Positions 19,508 through 26,096 of a stretch of 64,000 nucleotides of DNA are shown piece by piece. The notes below the pieces were generated by a model. The model saw only the letters and a list, made by a program, of their open reading frames with translations. It made no database searches and was not told the origin of the DNA. Positions within the stretch are counted from its first letter, which is position 1; the number at the start of each line of letters is the position of its first letter. The DNA comes from Pseudomonadota bacterium (lineage in GTDB: Bacteria; Myxococcota_A; Polyangia; GCA-2747355): contig JADJTL010000001.1 of assembly GCA_016711215.1 (NCBI GenBank), positions 554,001-618,000 of the forward strand. Reading direction: 5' to 3'. A program made the position numbers and the translations under genes.

Positions 19508-20332
19508 TCAAACGCAGAAGAGCGCGGGCAGGTTGCGTCGCTCCCAGGCACGGGCCAGCTCGTAGTGCGCGAAACGGCGCTCGTCGTCGGCGAAGGCCGG
19601 GCCGTGAAAGCAGCGCCGTCCGTTGCTGGTCGTCACCGGGTGCTGGGTGTGAAGCATCTCGTGGAAGACGACCCAGCGCAGATAGAAGTCCGGCACCCAG
19701 GACTGGTCCAGCCCAGGGTGAATGCGGATCAGGTTATCCTCGTGCGTATAGGAGCCCAGGCGGATGCTGCGGCGGGCACGCGCGCGCGCTGCGTCACGGC
19801 CCCAGGTGATCGTGCAGCTCAACGCCGCGTCGAAGTACTCGCGGTTGAGGTCAGCGAAGATCAACGCCAGGTCATGGACGGCGCCGGAGGTCCGCGGGGC
19901 AGAGCGCCGCTCGCCCCGGCGCCGGGGTAGGCGGTGTTCGTTCTCCTCGATGAAGCGGCTGAGGGCACGCGAGGCGCTGCGGTCGTTGTCGGTGACGTAG
20001 GCGGCCAGCGCATGGATCGTCGTTGTCGGCGCGTCGGTGAAGATGTGGTGCGCGCGCAGGCTGTAGCGGCGGTGGCGCGGATCGCGCTTGACCGAGAGCA
20101 TGACGCGGCGGTTGTCGGTGACCAGCACGTCGACCTGCCCCGCCAAGTGCACCGAGAGCCGCTGGCGCAGCTCGACGGCCTGTTGGGCACGCACGGCCGG
20201 GCTGAGCGGCAGGCGCGAGACGGGGGCGACCGGTGGATCCGTGCGCGGATCCCAGGTGGTGACCACCGCCGTGTTGGGGCGCGCGGGGCGTAAGGAAGCG
20301 AGGGCGGCCGAAAGCGGATTGCTCGGAGCCAT
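19508..20332 (-). CDS. SprT-like zinc metalloprotease-domain protein
   Basis: The 274-residue protein has a SprT-like domain in its C-terminal half (about 155-260). The zinc motif HEMLH follows WVVF, and a downstream HGPAF supplies the likely third ligand. The segment FADLNREYFDAALSCTITWG is the usual SprT opening. The N-terminal 120 residues include a part reading RLSVHLAGQVDVLVTDN that I do not recognise. SprT-family enzymes elsewhere cleave DNA-protein crosslinks, but this protein could simply be a peptidase. It is cotranscribed with the downstream Ycf46-like ATPase (3-nt gap). Confidence 0.8.
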   Translation of the reverse strand: MAPSNPLSAALASLRPARPNTAVVTTWDPRTDPPVAPVSRLPLSPAVRAQQAVELRQRLSVHLAGQVDVLVTDNRRVMLSVKRDPRHRRYSLRAHHIFTDAPTTTIHALAAYVTDNDRSASRALSRFIEENEHRLPRRRGERRSAPRTSGAVHDLALIFADLNREYFDAALSCTITWGRDAARARARRSIRLGSYTHEDNLIRIHPGLDQSWVPDFYLRWVVFHEMLHTQHPVTTSNGRRCFHGPAFADDERRFAHYELARAWERRNLPALFCV

Positions 20333-20443
20333 GGCCCATCCGATAGCGCGCCTGAGTCCCCAAGCGCCTGAGAACGTGAGGTAAAGCCGGATCGCAAGGA
20401 TCCAGCGAGCGATCAGGAGTATACGCGGCGGGATCGGGGCCGA

Positions 20444-21664
20444 TCAACTTTCCGCGGAGGAGGGCGCCGATCCAGGTGGGATCATTGACGGGTCGCCGGA
20501 TCGGGCCGCGCCGTGCTCAGCCGATTCGTGCGGGATCGTCAGCCCCGCCGCGGCGATCCCTGAGGCTGGATCCAGGGCCGATCGGAGGCCGGCCTCCGAT
20601 CGCGCGCGGAGCGCCCAGGCTGCTGCCTCGCGCGGCAGCGCAGCGCCCTCGCCTTGGCAGAGCGCCGTCAGCGCGGCATCGACGCCCGCGCTCCTTGTCG
20701 GATGATTCCCGGCGTTGAGGGCGGCATTGCGCTGGAGGCTGCGGCGTGGGGCCCGCGCGAGCGCGCGCCCGGCGACGAGGCGGCGATAACCGCTGCTGGT
20801 GAGCGCCAGGGTCGCGGCGAGATCGAGGGTAGCCAAGGGAGCCACGGGCGCGAGGTCAGGATCGGCCGTCCGCGCGCGGCTGCGCGCCGTCGGGCGGTTA
20901 TAGGGGCAGACCTCCTGGCAGATGTCGCAGCCAAAGGCCCAGGTGCCGAGCGCGCGCCGCAGTGCCGGATCGATCGGCTCGCGCTGCTCGATCGTCAGGT
21001 GGGCGATGCAGCGGCGAGCGTCGAGCTGGAAGGGCGCGACGAGCGCGGCCGTCGGGCAGGCGCGCAGGCAGAGCGTGCAGCGGCCGCAGCGCGGGGTGCC
21101 GGGCGCGTCCGGCACGAGCTCCAGTGAGGTCAGTAGCACGCCGAGGACCGTGAACGATCCGACGCCCGGCGCGATCAGCAGCGTGTTCTTGCCGATGAAG
21201 CCGAGGCCGGCCGCCATCGCCAGCTCGCGTTCGAGCAGCGGGGCCGTGTCCACCGCCGCGCGCAGCTCGGCGCTCGCGTCGACGTGCGCGTGCACCCAAG
21301 CGGCGAGGCGCGCGAGGCGTCGCCTCAGGACTCGGTGGTAGTCCTCGCCGTGGGCGAAGCGGGCGACGGCCCCCTGGGGCCGGCCCTCGCTTAGCCGTGG
21401 CGGGTCGGCGCGGCTGTAGCTCGCCGCGACCACGATCGCCGAGCGCGCAGCGGGCAGCAGCGCGCGTGGCTCGGCCCGCTGCGCCCGCGTGCGCTGGAGG
21501 TAGAGCATCGAGCCCGCCATCCCGGCGTCGAGCCAGCGTTGAAACTCGGCATCGTGGGGCAGACGGTCGACACCGGTGAAGCCACAGGCGCTGAAGCCGA
21601 GGCCCAGGGCCTGCGCGCGGAGGCGCTCTTCGATCGTGCTGGCAGCGCTGGTTTCGGGCTTCAT
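20444..21664 (-). CDS. queG: Epoxyqueuosine reductase QueG
   Basis: Cobalamin-dependent reductase for the last step of queuosine tRNA modification. The start is set at the ATG at 21664 (MKPETSAAS). The frame is open further upstream, but that part is antisense to pdxS. The N-terminal domain carries the DUF1730-type motifs (ACGFTGVDRLP, IVVAASYSR, GEDYHRVL, GFIGKNTLLI). Two [4Fe-4S] motifs follow: CGRCTLCLRACPTAAL near 195 and CDICQEVCPYNRP near 246. At 406 residues it is longer than the common 310-380 because of a HEAT-like C-terminus and a disordered tail. It is divergent from pdxS. Confidence 0.93.
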   Translation of the reverse strand: MKPETSAASTIEERLRAQALGLGFSACGFTGVDRLPHDAEFQRWLDAGMAGSMLYLQRTRAQRAEPRALLPAARSAIVVAASYSRADPPRLSEGRPQGAVARFAHGEDYHRVLRRRLARLAAWVHAHVDASAELRAAVDTAPLLERELAMAAGLGFIGKNTLLIAPGVGSFTVLGVLLTSLELVPDAPGTPRCGRCTLCLRACPTAALVAPFQLDARRCIAHLTIEQREPIDPALRRALGTWAFGCDICQEVCPYNRPTARSRARTADPDLAPVAPLATLDLAATLALTSSGYRRLVAGRALARAPRRSLQRNAALNAGNHPTRSAGVDAALTALCQGEGAALPREAAAWALRARSEAGLRSALDPASGIAAAGLTIPHESAEHGAARSGDPSMIPPGSAPSSAES

Positions 21665-21997
21665 CGCTCGCGGGACCCCGCCGGAAGAGCGCCTCGCGGA
21701 CGCCTCGGACCGCGCCGCACAGGGCCCCGCTGTCGACCGCGAGCGCGACGCCGACCCTGGCCCCGAGCGCGAGCGCGACCGCGGCCCCGACCGCGCGAAA
21801 AAGGGCGTCGTCCGGCGTGGCCGCAGGCCGCCTTGTTCATGTGCCGCCACATGGTACTTGCGTGCGCTCGCGATGTGAAGCAGGGTCCCCTCGACGGAGA
21901 CGGGAGAGCAGGCCATAGTTCGGTCTGCATCGTGCAATTTAAGCCACCGGGTGGGGGCTGATCCACCGCGCGGTGCGCAGCGCCAGGAGTCGGGGAG
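21665..21997. other. Intergenic region between queG and pdxS
   Basis: This 333-bp spacer separates divergent genes and must hold promoters for both. It contains an Arg-codon-like GC-rich stretch (about 21700-21800) made of reiterated GCGCGACC words, then a less GC-rich segment (about 21830-21960). No consensus -35/-10 pair or RNA element is convincing. AGGAG and GGGGAG lie just before the pdxS ATG. Confidence 0.5.
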
Positions 21998-22885
21998 ATG
22001 GAGATCGCGAAGTCGACGTTTCGCACCAAGGTGGGTCTCGCCGAGATGCTCAAGGGCGGCGTGATCATGGATGTCGTCAACGCCGAGCAGGCCCGTCTGG
22101 CGGAGGACGCTGGCGCCGCTGCGGTGATGGCGCTCGAGCGGGTGCCGGCGCAGATCCGTAAGGATGGTGGCGTGGCGCGCGCGAGCGATCCGGCGATGAT
22201 CAAGGCGATTCAGGAGGCCGTGAGCATTCCCGTGATGGCCAAATGCCGCATTGGCCACTTCATGGAGGCACGCATCCTCGAGGCGCTCGAGGTCGACTTC
22301 ATCGACGAGAGCGAGGTCCTGACGCCCGCGGACGAGCAGTATCACATCGACAAACAGGAGTTTAAGGTCCCCTTCGTCTGCGGCTGCCGCGACCTGGGCG
22401 AGGCGCTGCGTCGCATCGGCGAGGGCGCGGCGATGATCCGCACGAAGGGCGAGGCCGGCACGGGCAATATCGTCGAGGCCGTGCGGCACCTGCGATCCGT
22501 GCGCGATCAGGTCCGTGAGCTGACGATCCTCGGCCCCGAACAGCTGATGGATCGCGCCAAGCAGCTCGGAGCGCCCTACGATCTCGTGCGCTTCGTCGCC
22601 AGCGAGGGTCGCCTGCCGGTGCCCAATTTCGCGGCGGGCGGGGTGGCCACGCCGGCCGACGCGGCGCTCTGCATGGCCCTCGGGGCCGAGGCGGTCTTCG
22701 TCGGCAGCGGGATCTTCCTCAGCGAAGATCCCGCTCGGCGGGCGCGGGCCGTGGTCGAGGCAGTGACGCATTGGGAGGACGCCGGGAGGCTGGCCGAGAT
22801 CAGCGCGGGATTGGGCAGCGCGATGCCGGGGATCGAGCTCGAGACGCTGGGCGCGGAGCAGCGTCTGGCGCGGCGAGGCTGGTAA
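21998..22885 (+). CDS. pdxS: Pyridoxal 5'-phosphate synthase lyase subunit PdxS
   Basis: Makes PLP from ribose 5-phosphate, glyceraldehyde 3-phosphate and ammonia delivered by PdxT. The 295-residue TIM barrel contains the catalytic Lys in VMAKCRIGHF (about residue 81) and the second Lys in MIRTKGEAGTGNIVEA. The phosphate-binding GGVATPADAALCM and VFVGSGIF motifs are present. Length and motifs are canonical. pdxT follows after 4 nt, so the pair is an operon for DXP-independent vitamin B6 synthesis. Confidence 0.98.
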   Translation: MEIAKSTFRTKVGLAEMLKGGVIMDVVNAEQARLAEDAGAAAVMALERVPAQIRKDGGVARASDPAMIKAIQEAVSIPVMAKCRIGHFMEARILEALEVDFIDESEVLTPADEQYHIDKQEFKVPFVCGCRDLGEALRRIGEGAAMIRTKGEAGTGNIVEAVRHLRSVRDQVRELTILGPEQLMDRAKQLGAPYDLVRFVASEGRLPVPNFAAGGVATPADAALCMALGAEAVFVGSGIFLSEDPARRARAVVEAVTHWEDAGRLAEISAGLGSAMPGIELETLGAEQRLARRGW

Positions 22886-22889
22886 GCCG

Positions 22890-23495
22890 ATGGCAAGGAT
22901 CGGCGTGCTCGCGCTGCAGGGTGGTTTCGCGGCGCATGCGCCTAGCCTGGCGGCGCTTGGGCACGTCTGTGTCGAGGTCCGGCGGCCGGCGCAGCTCGCG
23001 CGCCTCGAGGGCCTGATCCTTCCGGGCGGCGAGAGCACCACGCAGCTCAAGTTGATCGCGAGCTCCGGGCTGCTTCCCGGGTTATGCGAGCTGGTCAGCG
23101 CGGGCGCTCCGGTCCTCGCGACCTGCGCGGGCCTCATCCTCGCCGCGCGCGAGGTTCAGGCGCCGCAGCAGGAGAGCTTCGGTTGGCTCGATCTCACCCT
23201 TCGGCGCAACGCGCACGGTCGACAGCTCGACAGCTTCGAGGGTCGCTCCGATCGGGGGCTGCCGCTGATGTTCATTCGCGCGCCGCGCATCGTCGCGTAC
23301 GGAGCGGCGGTCGAGGTGCTGGATACCCTCGAGGGCGACGCGATCCTCGTGCGCCAGGGACGGATCATCGGCGCATGCTTCCACCCGGAGCTGACCGCCT
23401 CCGTCGCCGTGCACGAGCTTGCCTTTGGCGCGGCTGCGGGTGTCGGGGCCAGTGACGGGGTCGTTGGGCTGCGCCTGGTGGCCGAGGCGGGTTGA
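22890..23495 (+). CDS. pdxT: Pyridoxal 5'-phosphate synthase glutaminase subunit PdxT
   Basis: Class I glutamine amidotransferase that feeds ammonia to PdxS. The 201-residue protein begins with GVLALQGGFAAH and has the oxyanion LPGGESTT, the nucleophile Cys in LATCAGLI (about residue 77), and the His/Glu pair in CFHPELT near the C-terminus. All triad residues are visible. It lies directly after pdxS, and its stop overlaps the region of the next gene's start. Confidence 0.97.
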   Translation: MARIGVLALQGGFAAHAPSLAALGHVCVEVRRPAQLARLEGLILPGGESTTQLKLIASSGLLPGLCELVSAGAPVLATCAGLILAAREVQAPQQESFGWLDLTLRRNAHGRQLDSFEGRSDRGLPLMFIRAPRIVAYGAAVEVLDTLEGDAILVRQGRIIGACFHPELTASVAVHELAFGAAAGVGASDGVVGLRLVAEAG

Positions 23496-23497
23496 GC

Positions 23498-25048
23498 ATG
23501 GCTGCTGTACAGCTGGTCCTGGTCGGGTTCGCGCTCTGCTCGGGCGCTGGGCTGGGTTTTGCGCTCGTGCGGCGGCGCGCCTGGGCGCGTCTCGCCGAGA
23601 CCGAGGCCCGCGGGCGCGCCATCGTCGAGGAGGCGCAGCGCGCGGCGGCCTTGTCCGCCCGCGAGAGCGCGGCGACCGTACGGGAGAGCACGCTCGAGCT
23701 CGAGCGCAGCGCGCTCGCTGAGGCGGCGACCTACCGTCAGGACTGCGAGCTGATCGACGATCGGTTGCACAAGCGGGAGCTGCGAACAGAGCGGCGCCGG
23801 GACGCGCTTCGGCTCCAGCAGGACGCGCTGCGGGCCCGCGACGCGGCGGTGGCCGCGCGCGACGCGGAGCTGCGGCGCTGCCGAGCCCAGGCGCGTGAGC
23901 TCGAGGCCAGCCAGGCAGGCGTCCTCGAGCGCCAGGCGGGTGAGACCCGGGCTTTCCTGCGCGGAAAGATCGTCGACGCTCTGGCCGAGGAGGCCCGTTC
24001 GCGCTGCGCGGACCGACTGCGCAATCTCGACGCTGGCCAAAGCGCCGAGCTGACGCGCCAGGCCCAGCGGTTGATGGGCATCGTCACCCAACGCTACGTC
24101 GGCTATTACCCGCGCGAGCGCGGCTCGGCGACGATCGCGCTGGCGGAGGGGGAAGCCGTCAAGCTCGGTGGCGCGGACGGCGCCGCGCTGCAGGCGCTGC
24201 GCGCCGTCGCGGGCATCGAGCTCTTGATGTCCGACAGCGCTGACGCGCTGCGCATGGATACCGGCGACGGCTTCGTGCGAGAGCTATGCCGGCGGTCGGT
24301 CGCGCGCCTGCTCGCGGAAGACACGGTGCGCGATCCGCAGCGCTTGGTCGAAGCGATCAAGCGCGAGCTCGAGCGCGAGGTGGCGGAGTACGGAACGCAG
24401 GCCTTTCGTGCGCTCGGCCTGCGCCCGGCGGCCGCGGAGATCGTCGAGCTGGTCGGCAGGCTGCAGTGGCGCACGAGCTACACGCAGAACCAATACCGCC
24501 ACTCGATCGAGGCCGCGCATCTCGCCGGCATGATCGCGGCGGAGCTGGGGTTGGACGTGGCGCTCGCACGACGGGCCACGCTGCTACACGACGTGGGTAA
24601 GTCGCTGACGCCGCTCATCGAGGGCTCGCACGCGCTGATCGGGGCCGCGATCGCGCGGCGCTGCGGTGAGCCGGAGGCGGTGGCGAACGCGATCGGCGCG
24701 CACCATGGTGAGGAGCCGATGGGCTCGCCCTATGCCTGGCTGGCGACGGCTGCCGACGCGATGAGCGGCGGGCGCCCGGGGGCGCGGCGCGAGGTGGTGG
24801 AGAGCTATGACGAGCGCATCGGTGATCTGGAGCAGATCGCCGCCAGCTTCAAAGGGGTGCAGTTCGTGCACGCCGTGCAGGCGGGGCGCGAGTTGCGCGT
24901 CCACGTCGAGGAGCAGCGCGTCGGCGACGCGGACCTGCCGAACCTCTGTCAGGCGATCGCGCAGAAGATCTCGGATGAGGTGGTCTTCCCCGGCCAGATT
25001 CGCGTCACGGTGATCCGCGAGTTCCGCGCGGTTGCCGAGGCTCGCTGA
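23498..25048 (+). CDS. Ribonuclease Y-like protein with divergent KH domain
   Basis: The order matches RNase Y: N-terminal membrane anchor (about 4-24), long coiled coil (about 25-190), a KH-like region (about 225-300), and an HD domain with LLHDVGKS near residue 366 and AHHGEEP near 408. Total length is 516, typical for the family. The KH signature loop, normally GREGRN-like, is GGADGAAL here, so RNA binding may differ. The start ATG (23498) is preferred over an upstream TTG. The gene is 2 nt after pdxT; cotranscription with PLP synthesis looks positional rather than functional. The membrane endonuclease role is inferred from the family. Confidence 0.85.
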   Translation: MAAVQLVLVGFALCSGAGLGFALVRRRAWARLAETEARGRAIVEEAQRAAALSARESAATVRESTLELERSALAEAATYRQDCELIDDRLHKRELRTERRRDALRLQQDALRARDAAVAARDAELRRCRAQARELEASQAGVLERQAGETRAFLRGKIVDALAEEARSRCADRLRNLDAGQSAELTRQAQRLMGIVTQRYVGYYPRERGSATIALAEGEAVKLGGADGAALQALRAVAGIELLMSDSADALRMDTGDGFVRELCRRSVARLLAEDTVRDPQRLVEAIKRELEREVAEYGTQAFRALGLRPAAAEIVELVGRLQWRTSYTQNQYRHSIEAAHLAGMIAAELGLDVALARRATLLHDVGKSLTPLIEGSHALIGAAIARRCGEPEAVANAIGAHHGEEPMGSPYAWLATAADAMSGGRPGARREVVESYDERIGDLEQIAASFKGVQFVHAVQAGRELRVHVEEQRVGDADLPNLCQAIAQKISDEVVFPGQIRVTVIREFRAVAEAR

Positions 25049-25130
25049 CGAAGCGCGGGGACCTCGGTTGAGGCCGAGAGCGTGTGCGGGCCGCCGTCCG
25101 AGTGGCCCGGCGAGGCCGAGCTGCTATCGT

Positions 25131-25152
25131 AGGCGCGTGGCGCTGCCTTTTT
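25131..25152 (+). terminator. Weak terminator-like hairpin after the RNase Y gene
   Basis: AGGC (25131-25134) can pair with GCCT (25145-25148), followed by five T. The stem is only 4 bp, so termination would be inefficient. It lies between the RNase Y-like gene and the Fe-S carrier gene. Confidence 0.25.
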
Positions 25153-25181
25153 GGTCTGGCGGCGCAGCGGAGGGATGAATC

Positions 25182-25508
25182 ATGGCAATCCAGGTCTCCG
25201 AGGCCGCGCGGCAGCGGCTGCTCGAGCTCTTCGCCAAACATCCGGAGGCGAAGGCCCTGCGCATCGGCGTGCGTGGCGGCGGCTGTTCCGGCTTCTCCTA
25301 TCAGTTCGAGCTCGAGAGCGCGGAGGCGCAGGAGCAGGACAAGGTCTTCGACTTCGGCGAAGTGCGCCTCTACGTCGACAACAAGTCTTATTTCTACCTC
25401 AACGGCTCCGAGCTCGACTTCGTCGATGAGCTGATGGGCCGCCGTTTCCAATTTAAGAATCCGAACGTCAAGTCGACCTGCGGCTGCGGCGACAGCATTT
25501 CGTTCTAG
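25182..25508 (+). CDS. A-type iron-sulfur carrier (HesB/IscA/ErpA family)
   Basis: The 108-residue protein carries the three family cysteines: C35 in RGGGCSGF and the C-terminal CGCGD pair. It also has the conserved LYVDNKSYFYLNGSELDFV segment. A-type carriers deliver Fe-S clusters to apoproteins such as the Rieske and QueG proteins encoded nearby. The context does not decide between IscA, ErpA and SufA; no other isc or suf gene is in the window. GGAGGG precedes the ATG. It stands alone as a short transcription unit. Confidence 0.93.
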   Translation: MAIQVSEAARQRLLELFAKHPEAKALRIGVRGGGCSGFSYQFELESAEAQEQDKVFDFGEVRLYVDNKSYFYLNGSELDFVDELMGRRFQFKNPNVKSTCGCGDSISF

Positions 25509-25816
25509 CTGCCTTCCTTCGCGCTTCTCGCGCCGGGCAACGGGCAGACCTTGGCCTCCGCGACGGCGGGTAGGATGGCGCTCCGTCAGCTCGGGCGCGT
25601 CAAGCCCAACACCTCGTTATTGCTGGCGTTCGCAGCCTCGGCTGGTGCAGATTTCGTCTTGACAGTGGAACGCGAGCGGAGCGAGGCTAGCCGCGCGCAA
25701 GGTAGCATCCGCGCGTTGATTCTCGGTGAGACGAAGCGGTGTCTCTGCGATGAGGCTGCTTCAGAGGGGACGACTCGGCCGCTGCTGAGCGGTGCCGAGG
25801 AGAGGAAGTCGGAGCG
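25509..25816 (+). promoter_or_regulatory. Long leader/promoter region of the cold-shock gene
   Basis: The 308-bp spacer holds a perfect TTGACA at 25659-25664, but the -10 candidate downstream is poor (AGGCTA, 19-bp spacing). If used, the leader would be about 120 nt. Two hairpins lie in it: CTCTG/CAGAG (25742-25766) and a stronger one at 25774-25799. Long structured leaders are known for cspA-type mRNAs, where they act as thermosensors. Confidence 0.4.
25774..25799 (+). promoter_or_regulatory. RNA hairpin just upstream of the cold-shock ribosome site
   Basis: CTCGGC pairs with GCCGAG, and within it CGCT pairs with AGCG around a GCTG loop, with two unpaired bases on the 3' side. This is a 10-bp stem ending 17 nt before the ATG. 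Its position allows control of ribosome access. Confidence 0.5.
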
Positions 25817-26020
25817 ATGCAGCAGGGGACAGTCAAGTGGTTCAATAACGCCAAGGGCTTCGGTTTCATCCTGCCGGAGGGCAGCGATTCAGACGTCTTC
25901 GTGCATTACTCGGTAATCGAAGGTGAGGGCTTTCGTACGCTCAAGCAGGGCGAGAAGGTGATCTTCGACATCGAGGCTGGCCCCAAAGGAATGCACGCCC
26001 GTAGCGTCAAGAAGTCGTAG
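25817..26020 (+). CDS. Cold-shock domain protein (CspA family)
   Basis: The 67-residue single cold-shock domain has RNP1 KGFGFI and RNP2-like VFVHYSVI, with TVKWFNNAKGFGF at the start. It binds single-stranded RNA/DNA as an RNA chaperone. Bacteria with genomes of this type often carry several paralogues, so no specific name is given. The ATG is preceded by GGAG. The stop is followed closely by the next gene's open frame on the same strand. Confidence 0.96.
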   Translation: MQQGTVKWFNNAKGFGFILPEGSDSDVFVHYSVIEGEGFRTLKQGEKVIFDIEAGPKGMHARSVKKS

Positions 26021-26070
26021 TCCAACGCTGGCGCGCGCCCTGCTCCGCGACGCGGCTCGCACGATCGGTG

Positions 26071-26096
26071 GTTCGTGGCGCTGGTTCGTGGCGCTG
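26071..26096 (+). repeat. 13-bp direct duplication at the start of the NamZ-fusion gene
   Basis: GTTCGTGGCGCTG occurs twice in tandem (26071-26083, 26084-26096). Because 13 is not a multiple of three, gain or loss of a copy would shift the frame relative to any start codon upstream of the repeat. The downstream GTG at 26088 lies within the second copy. Confidence 0.85.

Noticed and set aside
21725..21800. Repeat array upstream of pdxS
   Set aside because: GCGCGACC-like words are irregular in length and order; this looks like compositional bias rather than a true tandem repeat.
21665..23137. Upstream extension of the queG frame to 23137
   Set aside because: It lies antisense to pdxS and adds about 490 residues with no domain; QueG homology begins at the ATG at 21664.
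25659..25664. TTGACA as a confident cold-shock promoter
   Set aside because: The -35 is perfect, but no -10 at 16-18 bp resembles TATAAT, so it is kept only as a low-confidence part of the leader.
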